NCBI RefSeq assembly: GCF_037975245.1
Contig: NC_092580.1
Coordinates: 25,023,501 to 25,087,500, forward strand
Length of the DNA: 64,000 nt
Direction: 5' to 3'
Origin: Apostichopus japonicus
Taxonomy: Eukaryota; Echinodermata; Holothuroidea; Aspidochirotida; Stichopodidae
The notes under the pieces are model-generated. The model had not been told where the DNA came from, did not search any database, and was given only the letters and a program-made list of their open reading frames with translations. How positions within the stretch are numbered: the stretch's first letter is position 1; the number at the start of each line of letters is the position of its first letter. A program made the position numbers and the translations under genes. This document shows positions 54,268 to 62,241 of this stretch, one piece after another.

Positions 54268-57200
54268 GAGCTATTAGGTGGATTAACTAATACTTACAGC
54301 TCCCCGTGTAGGCACTTGCTGTAAAAGATCGGCAAAAGACGTCATCACCCGGGGTTCGAACCACGGATGCAAAAGAGAGTCTCGATCATCAGCTCGCACA
54401 GTGCGCCAAGCCATCGCGCCACTGTATGGACTGAGATATTATGTGGATTAACTAATACTTACATCTCCCCGTGTAGGCAATTGCTGTAAAACATCGGCAA
54501 AAGACGTCATCACCCGGGGTTCGAACCACGGATGCAAAAGAGAGTCTCGATCATCAGCTCGCACAGTGCGTCAAGCCATCGCGCCACTGTATGGACTGAG
54601 ATATTAGGTGGATTAACTAATACTTACAGCTCCCCGTGTAGGCACTTGCTGTAAAAGATCGGCAAAAGACGTCATCACCCGGGGTTCGAACCACGGATGC
54701 AAAAGAGAGTCTCGATCATCAGCTCGTACATTGAAGGCACTTGCTGTAAAAGATCGGCAAAAGACGTCATCACCCGGGGTTCGAACCACGGATGCAAAAG
54801 AGAGTCTCGATCATCAACTCGTACAGTGCGCCAAGCCATTGCGCCACTGTATGGACTGAGATATAAGGTGGATTAACTGATTCTTACAGCTCCCCGTGTA
54901 GGCACTTGCTGTAAAAGATCGGCAAAAGACGTCATCACCGGGGTTCGAACCACGGATGCAAAAGAGAGTCTCGATCATCAGCTCGTAAATTGCGCCAAGC
55001 TATCGCGCCACTGTATGGACTGAGATATTAGGTGGATTAACTAATACTTACAGCTCCCCGTCTAGGCACTTGCTGTAAAAGATCGGCAAAAGACGTCATC
55101 ACCCGGGGTTCGAACCACGGATGCAAAAGAGAGTCTCGATCATCAGCTCGTACAGTGCGCCAAGCCATCGCGCCACTGTATGGACTGAGATATTAGGTGG
55201 ATTAACTAATACTTACAGCTTCCCGTGTAGGCACTTGCTGTAAAAGATCGGCAAAATACGTCGTCACCCGGGGTTCGAACAACGAATGCAAAAGAGAGTC
55301 TCGATCATCAGCTCGTACAGTGCGCCAAGCCATCGCGCCACTGTATGGACTGAGATATTAGGTGGATTAACTAATACTTACAGCTTCCCGTGTAGGCACT
55401 TGCTGTAAAAGATCGGCAAAAGACGTCATCACCCGGGTTTCGAACCACGGATGCAAAAGAGAGTCTCGAAGATCAGCTCGTACATTGAAGGCACTTGCTG
55501 TAAAAGATCGGCAAAAGACGTCATCACCCGGGGTTCGAACCACGGATGCAAAAGAGAGTCTCGATCATCAACTCGTACAGTGCGCCAAGCCATTGCGCCA
55601 CTGTATGGACTGAGATATTAGGTGGATTAACTAATTCTTACAGCTCCCCGTGTAGGCACTTGCTGTAAAAGATCGGCAAAAGACGTCATCACCGGGGTTC
55701 GAACCACGGATGCAAAAGAGAGTCTCGATCATCAGCTCGTAAATTGCGCCAAGCTATCGCGCCACTGTATGGACTGAGATATTAGGTGGATTAACTAATA
55801 CTTACAGCTCCCCGTCTAGGCACTTGCTGTAAAAGATCGGCAAAAGACGTCATCACCCGGGGTTCGAACCACGGATGCAAAAGAGAGTCTCGATCATCAG
55901 CTCGTACAGTGCGCCAAGCCATCGCGCCACTGTATGGACTGAGATATTAGGTGGATTAACTAATACTTACAGCTTCCCGTGTAGGCACTTGCTGTAAAAG
56001 ATCGGCAAAATACGTCGTCACCCGGGGTTCGAACCACGAATGCAAAAGAGAGTCTCGATCATCAGCTCGTACAGTGCGCCAAGCCATCGCGCCACTGTAT
56101 GGACTGAGATATTAGGTGGATTAACTAATACTTACAGCTCCCCGTGTAGGCACTTGCTGTAAAAGATCGGCAAAAGACGTCATCACCCGGGGTTCGAACC
56201 ACGAATGCAAAAGAGAGTCTCGATCATCAGCTCGTACAGTGTAGGCACTTGCTGTAAAAGATCGGCAAAAGACGTCATCACCGGGTTTCGAACCACAGAA
56301 TCAAAAGAGAGTCTCGATCATCAGCTCGTACAGTGCGCCAAGCTATCGCGCCACTGTATGGACTGAGATATTAGGTGGATTAACTAATACTTACAGCTCC
56401 CCGTGTAGGCACTTGCTGTAAAAGATCGGCAAAAGACGTCATCACCCGGGGTTCGAACCACGGATGCAAAAGAGAGTCTCGATCATCAGCTCGCACAGTG
56501 CGCCAAGCCATCGCGCCACTGTATGGACTGAGATATTAGGTGGATTAACTAATACTTACAGCTCCCCGTGTAGGCACTTGCTGTAAAAGATCGGCAAAAG
56601 ACGTCATCACCCGGGGTTCGAACCACGGATGCAAAAGAGAGTCTCGATCATCAGCTCGCACAGTGCGCCAAGCCATCGCGCCACTGTATGGACTGAGATA
56701 TTAGGTGGATTAACTAATACTTACAGCTCCCCGTGTAGGCACTTGCTGTAAAAGATCGGTAAAAGACGTCATCACCCGGGTTTCGAACCACGGATGCAAA
56801 AGAGAGTCTCGATCATCAGCTCGCACAGTGCGCCAAGCCATCGCGCCACTGTATGGACTGAGATATTAGGTGGATTAACTAATACTTACAGCTCCCCGTG
56901 TAGGCACTTGATGTAAAAGATCGGCAAAAGACGTCATCACCCGGGGTTCGAACCACGGATGCAAAAGAGAGTCCCGATCATCGGCTCGCACAGTGCGCCA
57001 AGCCATCGCGCCACTGTATGGACTGAGATATTAGGTGGATTAACTAATACTTACAGCTCCCCGTGTAGGCACTTGCTGTAAAAGATCGGCAAAAGACGTC
57101 ATCACCCGGGGTTCGAACCACGGATGCAAAAGAGAGTCTCGATCATCAGCTCGCACAGTGCGCCAAGCCATCGCGCCACTGTATGGACTGAGATATTAGG

Positions 57201-57720
57201 TGGATTAACTAATACTTACAGCTCCCCGTCTAGGCACTTGCTGTAAAAGATCGGCAAAATACGTCATCACCCGGGGTTCGAACCACGGATGCAAAAGAGA
57301 GTCTCGATCATCAGCTCGCACAGTGCGCCAAGCCATCGCGCCACTGTATGGACTGAGATATTAGGTGGATTAACTAATACTTACAGCTCCCCGTGTAGGC
57401 ACTTGCTGTAAAAGATCGGCAAAAGACGTCATCACCCGGGGTTCGAACCACGGATGCAAAAGAGAGTCTCGATCGTCAGCTCGCACAGTGCGCCAAGCCA
57501 TCGCGCCACTGTATGGACTGAGATATTAGGTGGATTAACTAATACTTACAGCTCCCCGTGTAGGCACTTGCTGTAAAAGATCGGCAAAAGACGTCATCAC
57601 CCGGGTTTCGAACCACGGATGCAAAAGAGAGTCTCGATCATCAGCTCGCACAGTGCGCCAAGCCATCGCGCCACTGTATGGACTGAGATATTAGGTGGAT
57701 TAACTAATACTTACAGCTCC
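54090..57720. repeat. 6.4-kb-spaced higher-order repeat, right copy
   Basis: Mirrors 47700-51340 in marker order, including the two tacattgaag truncated units, the acagtgtagg short unit and the agagtcccgatcatcggc unit. Small differences exist: ccggggttc lacks one C near 55692, and acagaatc replaces acggaatc near 56296. The copy therefore arose long enough ago to gather private changes, but later than most of the divergence it copies. Confidence 0.85.
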
Positions 57721-57820
57721 CCGTGTAGGCACGAGCTGTAAAAGATCGGCAAAAGACGCCATCGGGGTTCGAACCACGGATGCAAAAGAGAGTCTCGCTC
57801 ATCAGCTAGTACAGTGCGCC

Positions 57821-57844
57821 AAGCCATTTTTTCCCTCTTTTATT
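57821..57844 (-). other. Satellite/LINE 3' junction
   Basis: Satellite sequence runs to aagcca at 57826 and is followed by tttttt and LINE sequence. On the minus strand the LINE therefore ends in an A run, joined to TGGCTTGGCGC of the satellite. A polyadenylation signal AATAAA lies at 57844-57839, just before the A run. The join falls inside the D-arm/A-box part of the tRNA-like segment. The 5' end of the LINE lies beyond the window, so no target-site duplication can be tested. Confidence 0.85.
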
Positions 57845-58101
57845 GGGAGATGTGCCCACTGGCTTACCCATTATCAACATTATTTACTTAAAACTTAAGT
57901 ATGTTATTATCTTACATTTACTCACGTTTAAGCTAAGAGAAAACTAAATTATTAATCACCACAGAAAAAAGAGATTCACATTGTAATATTTATGTGAAAA
58001 ACAAATAAATGAATGAATGAATGAATATACAAAAGACAAGAATGTCTAAAGCAAAGTTAAAAGACCAGACCATTCTTACGTCAACACGTACTCTATTCAA
58101 A
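57827..58101 (-). other. LINE 3' UTR and polyadenylation signal
   Basis: This follows the last ORF2 stop (58104-58102). It is AT-rich, ends with a short segment containing AATAAA (57844-57839) and a six-A run on the minus strand, and then meets the satellite. A foreign-looking tail with (gaat)n lies at about 57975-58026 in the opposite orientation, so part of this interval is probably an insertion rather than native UTR. Confidence 0.7.
57975..58026 (+). mobile_element. 3' tail of a truncated non-LTR retrotransposon
   Basis: The stretch ttcacattgtaatatt, then gtgaaaaacaaataaat and (gaat)n, matches the reverse complement of the tail at 58599-58552 (ttcacactgtaaattt, gtgaaaaacaaataaat, then taaatc). 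Both look like the 3' end of one retroelement family whose copies end in a short tetranucleotide repeat. Its 5' limit is unclear; the copy may start anywhere between about 57850 and 57975. I found no clear target-site duplication. Confidence 0.5.
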
Positions 58102-58551
58102 TTAACCCCTATCCAGATGGTAAGTATAGCTGTTCGATTCTTTCTTAGAGAGCACAATATCGTTCTGTGTAAATATATGAAAAAACCGTGAGATCTTGTT
58201 TTGGTGGTAGTACACATCAAAACGTAAGCGAATTTTCTTCTTGAGTACATTGTGAAAAACTTTTTCAATATTACAAAGATAGTTATTATTGAGGCGAGAT
58301 ATTCTACAATTCCAAATTGTACACTTATATATATTGAAGATGAAGTCACACAAAATTCCTACAATACAGTTTGTTTTTACGGCCAAGACCCAGAAGGGAC
58401 AACCCCTTCCATTCATCTAAATTAACTACCGGATGTAAAGTACTCAACTTATTAACCAAAAAGTGCCATAAATTTTCGACTTCAGAACACTCAATAAAAA
58501 GATGAATAGTACTTTCGTTCGTGGTTTTGCAAAAGGTGCAGTAAGGAGAAT
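58102..58551 (-). pseudogene. LINE ORF2 C-terminal part with Cys/His knuckle
   Basis: Minus-strand translation resumes at 58549 with SPYCTFCKTTNESTIHLFIEC, a Cys-X2-Cys...His-X4-Cys knuckle, followed by a Trp- and Leu-rich stretch. This knuckle sits at the C-terminus of L1/Tx1-type ORF2 proteins and is thought to aid nucleic-acid binding. Near 58345 the frame shifts by one base (NFV followed by a stop in one frame, CDFIFNIYK in the other). The new frame runs through CTIWNCRISRLNN and a basic KKKIRLRF stretch to the stop at 58102. The piece is separated from the upstream ORF2 part by a 256-bp insertion; the flanking codons rejoin in frame when one agaat copy and the insert are removed. Confidence 0.8.
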
Positions 58552-58807
58552 TTATTTGATTTATTTATTTGTTTTTCACGTGTAAATTTACAGTGTGAAG
58601 GAAGTCTTCCAAAAAGCGTACAACAGCTTAACAAAGTAGAAGACTCCCTGTATTAAGGAAAGAAGAAAAGTATTTACATAACAATACAAAATAGAATAAT
58701 TCGACAATCAATGAATACTATATATGGTGATAATATTTACGATAATGATTTGTTATCGTGCAAATGAATGGGTGACTTATTAATATCTGGATATAACGTC
58801 TCGGTTA
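58552..58807 (-). mobile_element. 5'-truncated non-LTR fragment inserted in the LINE
   Basis: A 256-bp insertion separates two ORF2 segments and is flanked by agaat at 58547-58551 and 58808-58812, a 5-bp candidate target-site duplication. Reading on the minus strand it ends in GTGAAAAACAAATAAATAAAT, a simple-repeat tail. Upstream of that tail is a 10-bp stem-loop (58648-58639 with 58609-58600), a feature of the 3' UTR of several LINE clades and of the SINEs that use them. The short length and lack of coding potential fit a 5'-truncated copy or a SINE. At its 5' edge the octamer TTAACCGA occurs twice, three bases apart, which may reflect microhomology at 5' joining. The clade is unknown. Confidence 0.7.
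58600..58648 (-). other. 3' stem-loop of the nested non-LTR fragment
   Basis: On the minus strand GGGAGTCTTC (58648-58639) can pair with GAAGACTTCC (58609-58600). All ten positions pair if one G-U wobble is allowed, around a loop of about 29 nt. A stem-loop near the 3' end is the element some LINE reverse transcriptases recognise, so this is probably the reverse-transcription start signal of the fragment. Function is inferred from position only. Confidence 0.55.
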
Positions 58808-59525
58808 AGAATCGGTTAATCCAAACTTGTACAATTTGTCGTTAGTGTAAAGAATATTATGTAATACTTTGAAGTCGATATTGGCGTCAAAGAAACACTT
58901 TGGAGAACGATATATGTAACTCCATCTATTAGAAAAATCAAGACTGGGAAAACGCTGCTTCCAGTATTCTTCGCCCTTGGGCGATGTGTTAAGATTGTCA
59001 CGCAAAAGGCGTGAAGCTATTCTGCACGAAACTGAGGAGGCATCAATAATGTTTTTGCCATTTTGAAATTTTACAGTAGGAATACAGTAAAATGCGTAGA
59101 TACAATTGCATCTGAAGAAAATATATCACCTAACCAGTCAGAGGGGTAGGCGTGGAGAATGACATCGATATAACTCTGAACATCGATTACTGTAAGGGGA
59201 TTATGAGGATTAGCAAGCTCAATGCACTCATGCACGGCCTTGGCTGGCTGAGAAGTGGGTATAATCTCATACATCAGATCACTGACAGAAACGATACCAT
59301 CTTTAATGAAGTGACGATTAAAAAGTGTTTGACTATCATTGTCAACAATCAGGGTATTACTAAAGATAGGTTGATTGAGGACGTCTTCTCTGGTCTCTGG
59401 TAGCCAGAAGCGGCCTTGAATTAGCCAATCCCATGCTTACATGAGTTCACGGTAATACGGGCTTAGCTTATGAACAGACTTGCGGTTACGAGTAATTTGA
59501 AAGATACCACGCCCAAGGCTCATAT
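58808..59525 (-). pseudogene. LINE ORF2 region between RT and the Cys/His knuckle
   Basis: Minus-strand frames read MYEDMSLGRGIFQ, LSPYYRELM, then a TAA stop at 59439-59437, then AWDWLIQGRFWLP and a long open stretch to a frame change near 59100. The next frame gives IPTVKFQNGKN and continues through EYWKQRFPSLDF and FKVLHNILYT to LTDS at 58808. The motif series (YYREL..AW, then YWKQRF, LH..L.T, then the knuckle) is the usual connector of L1/Tx1 ORF2 proteins. The join to the RT part above is frameshifted at a run of seven T on the minus strand near 59540. The part is non-functional and was ended further by the insertion at 58807. Confidence 0.75.
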
Positions 59526-59527
59526 CT

Positions 59528-60386
59528 TCATACATATTTAAAAAAATACAACATTAATTTTTGTAATTTAATATTAATGTTATTGCTTAATATCTTACTA
59601 CAAAATTTAATTCTAAGAGCATCTCTTGTTAATTCAATGTCGCTCAAACTGAATCCTCCTCTGTCGATTGGTAAAAGCAAGTTAAGATACTTAATAGAAG
59701 GTTGTTTACCAATGCTAAGTAATTCAGTTTTATCAATATTACAACTAGAGCCAGAAGCACGTTCAAAAATATTAATGATGTTAAAAATAGAATAAATACT
59801 TGTGACACTAGACACGAAAAAGGTAGTGTCGTCCGCATGCTGAAAAATTTTGGCTTCGACTTCACAAAATTTAATACCATGAATATATGGACATTTAATT
59901 ATAGCTTCATGAAATGGCTCGGCACAGAGAACATAGAGCATGGCTGAGAGTGGGCAGCCCTGCCGAACTCCCCTTTTGACAGGGAAGGGATCGGGAATAT
60001 TACTATTGTGTTTGATTCGGCCTTCGATATTGGTATAAAACAGTTTGATCCATTTTAGGAGCTTAGGACCAAAACCCAATTTTTCAGCAACTTCGAAGAG
60101 GTAGTTATGGTCAACTCTGTCAAAGGCTTTATATTGGTCTATTTTAAGAATAAAAAACCTGGTTTATTATAAGAATTTACATACTCAATTACATTTTGCA
60201 TAGTAAGCACGTTTTCAGAAATATCTCTTCCTGGAAAACAACACGTTTGATCTTCTGAAATAATATTCTTACTGATACTTGTGATACGTTTGGCGAGAGT
60301 TTTGGCAATCATTTTGTTATCGACATTTAAGAGGCTTATTGGCCTCCAATTATTTAAACTACGAAGATCTCCTTTCTTGGGTGTAA
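59528..60386 (-). pseudogene. LINE reverse transcriptase domain, second part
   Basis: Begins after the hAT insertion with TPKKGDLRSLNNWRPISLL, the conserved start of the RT fingers. It continues through DQYKAFDRV at 60139-60113 (catalytic Asp), GVRQGCPLS at 59971-59945 and HADDTT around 59839-59822, the FADD/YADD catalytic box with His in place of the usual aromatic. A thumb-like stretch follows to the stop at 59528. One frameshift lies near 60150 in a run of six T on the minus strand, just before DQYKAFD. The enzyme would copy the LINE RNA onto nicked target DNA. The catalytic Asp residues are still visible, but the frame is not continuous. Confidence 0.88.
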
Positions 60387-60392
60387 GGGTAA
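60387..60392. repeat. Left target-site duplication of the hAT-like insert
   Basis: gggtaa sits directly left of the element and recurs at 62242-62247 directly right of it. Removing the element with one copy restores a continuous RT reading frame in which the conserved LTPKKGD block follows the upstream ORF2 part, which strongly supports these limits. Confidence 0.75.
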
Positions 60393-60436
60393 CAGGCGCG
60401 TATCCAGGGGGCGTTGGGGGCGCGCGCCCCCCGGGT

Positions 60437-60563
60437 AAGAAAAAGAGGAGAGAAAAAAAGAGAAGAAAAAAGGGAAAAAAAGGGAAAAAAGAGGGGGAAA
60501 AGAGGAGGAGGAGAGGAAGGAAGGGGAAAAAAGAAAGAGAGAAAAAAGGAGAAAAAGAGAGAG
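60437..60563 (+). repeat. 127-nt uninterrupted polypurine tract
   Basis: Every base from 60437 to 60563 is A or G on the plus strand. After one T at 60564 the purine run continues to 60577. It is not a clean microsatellite but a degenerate mix of GA, GAAA and GGA. The mirror-like purine content allows triplex (H-DNA) formation. It lies next to the left end of the hAT-like element. The apparent Lys/Arg-rich or Pro/Phe-rich ORFs over it are compositional artefacts. Confidence 0.9.
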
Positions 60564-60652
60564 TAAAAGAAAAAAAACGCCAAGGGAAGAGAAAGGGGAA
60601 CAGTGACATAATTACAGCGCTGATCCATATAATATACACATGGCCGGGTAGC

Positions 60653-60690
60653 CAGTGACGGATCGAGGATTTCGGAAGGGGCGTGCGCCT
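60653..60690 (+). mobile_element. Second hAT-like left end nested in the insert
   Basis: cagtgacggatc followed by gaggatttcgg resembles hAT ends of the CAGTGGCGGATC type and differs from the outer end of the insert. I did not find its partner end or a matching 8-bp flank for cgggtagc (60645-60652), so this may be a solo or decayed end of another element, or an internal relic. Confidence 0.4.
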
Positions 60691-60866
60691 CTACCTATAC
60701 CCTAACTCCATTTTTGACGTTTCCATTTGTCCTCTCTCACTAATGTATCTATATATATATATACTATATATGGTCTATCATAATGCGTGTGTGTATGGAC
60801 GCCTTAAACAATTATGCTATGAAACCAACTGTGGCTGGCCTCGAACTCGACCGAGTCTTCGGGGAA

Positions 60867-60882
60867 GGGGGCGAACGCCCCC
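60867..60882. repeat. G/C hairpin with C homopolymer
   Basis: GGGGGCG at 60867-60873 and CGCCCCC at 60876-60882 are perfect inverted repeats with a 2-nt loop, and the C run continues beyond. An inverted pair actcg/cgagt lies just upstream at 60845-60856. Such G/C-rich hairpins sit near the ends of hAT-like MITEs, but the owner element is not clear. Confidence 0.5.
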
Positions 60883-60960
60883 CCCCCCGAGTATATTTTT
60901 TTATGATATCGCTAGTAATTTCAAAGGAGAAAATGCTTAGATGCAACTCAGAAGGCATGG

Positions 60961-61055
60961 GAGTGTCATTTCCAGCGATCTGGGAGGCCTTTTTTTCGGC
61001 CAAAATTTTCTTGTATGCTTCGCGCCAACTCGTGGTGGCGCTACGCTTAGATAGT
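60961..61055 (+). repeat. Subterminal block, copy 1
   Basis: Shares an order of short blocks with 62109-62201: gtgYcatttcc, gatctRgg, attttcttgtaYgct, cgcgccaac, tggtggcgct and cgcttagatagt. In the other copy this block leads directly into the right terminal repeat. Here it is followed by unrelated sequence, so it looks like the 3' subterminal part of a second, related hAT element that has lost its end. Confidence 0.7.
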
Positions 61056-61205
61056 TTGCCTACAGGCTTCGCCCGTCCCTTGACAAATTATTCGCTACGC
61101 GCCTGTTCGAATTTGTAAAGCAAACAGAAGATATGACATCATATCAGTGAGCATGAAAATGGCGGTTCCAGGTTGAACAGCCTCAAAACTGTCGATGTGC
61201 GTAGT

Positions 61206-61605
61206 CATAGGAACCCAATTTGATTTGGGGGGCTGTAACGACTTGCCCGAAAACATAACCTAAATTTTTTTCGCGCTCCGCGCGCGTTCAATATGTTAAA
61301 GTCAATATTATATAAGCAGCATCGGTTATTATCGCATGCCATCGTGTACCGTGCGGTCCGTGGAAATTGCGAAGTATATTTCGGGATGCTAATGTAAACA
61401 ACGAAATGTCTTTTGTAGATGTAGTAAAAGCACGGAGGTCCAATTATGTCAAATTCTCTTTTACATTAGTAATGGCGAATAAGTCGGCCAAGCTTATAGA
61501 ACCTTATTTTCATTATCAAGGAGATTCATTTCCTTTAGCTATATCATTGCAATTTATTTTTCTTTCAGTAGCCCCCCCCCCCCCCACCCGCATCCTACGC
61601 CTATG
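61206..61605. mobile_element. Probable nested MITE, 400 bp
   Basis: The left end cataggaaccc is followed by a ggggggctg stretch. The right end, read in reverse complement, is cataggcgtagg followed by a long G run. The terminal CATAGG hexamers are inverted and each precedes a G-rich subterminal zone. The flanking octamers tgcgtagt (61198-61205) and tgtgttgt (61606-61613) agree at six of eight positions, as expected for a decayed 8-bp hAT duplication. There is a run of 14 C at 61572-61585. The interior holds no convincing ORF. The short inverted match keeps confidence moderate. Confidence 0.45.
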
Positions 61606-61613
61606 TGTGTTGT

Positions 61614-62108
61614 GTTCGGTTTCGGAAATGTCTGGTATTTTTTCATTTTCTTCAACCAAGTTTTATAATAGCCGTTATAAGAAGGTTTAATATTTCTACA
61701 CCAATAAATTATTTTCGAAAATTACCTGACCAACATTCTTAATCATACTTCCCACTACTGGTGTAATTTTGACCGGTCTGTTAGGGTTGAAGGAGGTTTT
61801 TCTATATTGGTTGTCCATAGATGACATTTTTTTGCAACATTATGGGTATGTTTTGAAGTGAATTTATTCACGAGAAATGTGAATTTTCAAATTCGGAACA
61901 AATAATGGGCTGAAAACCTTCAAAAGTGGGGCTGTCGGGTATTGTGGGCGGCGACGTAGAATCACCTACAAAAGCAATGATCCACAGGATATGCGATGAG
62001 GTCGAACATGATGTGTAACTGGTAAAAATCTTCAAAAAGGTTATGGATGGGGAAAAAACTATTGGGAAATACTTGGTTCTCAGGCAAAAGTGTCATTTTC
62101 AAGCCCGA
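61614..62108. other. Interior of the hAT-like insert, nothing recognised
   Basis: About 500 bp without a convincing ORF, repeat or motif. It is presumably non-coding filler of the non-autonomous element between the nested MITE and the right subterminal block. Confidence 0.6.
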
Positions 62109-62201
62109 GAAGTGCCATTTCCGGTGATCTAGGGGGTATCAAAACCAGAAATTTTCTTGTACGCTGCGCGCCAACCGATGGTGGCGCTCCGCTTAGATAG
62201 T
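62109..62201 (+). repeat. Subterminal block, copy 2, next to the right end
   Basis: This block matches 60961-61055 and here leads through cgcgcccccgggttag into the right terminal inverted repeat at about 62222-62241. It is therefore the native subterminal region of the outer hAT-like element. Subterminal repeats of this kind are where hAT transposases bind in characterised elements; binding here is inferred. Confidence 0.7.
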
Positions 62202-62241
62202 AATTCGCGCCCCCGGGTTAGAAAATCCTGGATACGCCCCT

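Larger units (their letters stand above)
1..57826. repeat. 165-bp tandem satellite array, about 350 units
   Basis: The same unit repeats head to tail from the first base to the junction at 57826. Lines 660 bp apart are identical over most of the first 45 kb, which gives a 165-bp period (4 x 165). The first unit is 166 bp because of one extra A near 37. Single-base deletions at about 15362, 16516 and 23148 shift the register, and extra G insertions accumulate after 46.3 kb. The unit is about half GC and has 12 CpG, so CpG is not depleted. It contains single CCCGGG, GACGTC and TTCGAA sites. Although 165 is a multiple of three, all frames meet stops and no long ORF runs through it, so I regard it as non-coding. 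The unit length is close to a nucleosome repeat, as in many centromeric or heterochromatic satellites. Chromosomal location cannot be read from the sequence. Confidence 0.99.
45511..57826. repeat. Diverged edge of the satellite array
   Basis: From about 45.5 kb most units carry gagTctc, many carry ctcgTac instead of ctcgCac, and the B-box side is usually cccggggttcgaacc or cccggggtttcgaacc. Unit lengths vary from about 95 to 166 bp. The last unit (about 57710-57826) is the most altered: acgagctg replaces acttgctg, and bases are missing next to the B box. Divergence rising toward the array margin is the expected pattern when homogenisation is less effective at the ends. Blocks of several units are themselves duplicated (see the higher-order repeats). 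Confidence 0.85.
60393..62241. mobile_element. hAT-like DNA element (1.85 kb, non-autonomous, composite)
   Basis: The ends are inverted copies. The left begins caggcgcgtatccaggggg and the right ends tcctggatacgcccct(g), so both match a CAGGGGCGTATCCAGG terminal inverted repeat with one base changed on the left. CAGGGGCG-type ends are typical of hAT superfamily elements. The flanks are 6-bp gggtaa copies, shorter than the usual 8-bp hAT duplication; one further G is shared between end and flank. No transposase ORF is visible, so it would be moved only in trans. The inside is a mosaic: G/C-rich end, polypurine tract, a second hAT-like end at 60653, a duplicated subterminal block and a probable nested MITE. 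The element lies inside the LINE RT domain and is therefore younger than the LINE. Confidence 0.75.

Noticed and set aside
1-57826. CRISPR array
   Set aside because: Repeats are contiguous 165-bp units with no unique spacers, and the surroundings are eukaryotic retroelements.
1-57826. Functional tRNA gene cluster
   Set aside because: The D-arm and B box are good, but there is no acceptor stem or standard anticodon arm, and a TTTT lies between the boxes.
1-57826. Spliced-leader RNA gene array
   Set aside because: A GTAAGT donor is present in each unit, but I see no Sm-site-like RAU(4-6)GR downstream and no typical promoter layout.
1-57826. CENP-B box in the satellite
   Set aside because: I looked for a TTCG...CGGGA pattern in the unit; TTCGAA and CCCGGG occur but not in the required order and spacing.
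59152-59795. Plus-strand ORFs opposite LINE ORF2
   Set aside because: They are antisense shadows of the ORF2 coding strand.
60139-60658. Lys/Arg-rich or Phe/Pro-rich ORFs over the polypurine tract
   Set aside because: These are compositional artefacts of a pure purine/pyrimidine tract; the minus-strand ORF merges hAT sequence with LINE RT codons.
60683-61118. ORFs at 60683-60940, 60783-61118 and 60812-61003
   Set aside because: They cross G/C homopolymers and transposon subterminal blocks and show no recognisable domain.
61367-61690. 107-codon plus-strand ORF
   Set aside because: It spans the 14-C run and the right end of the probable MITE and shows no domain or codon pattern.
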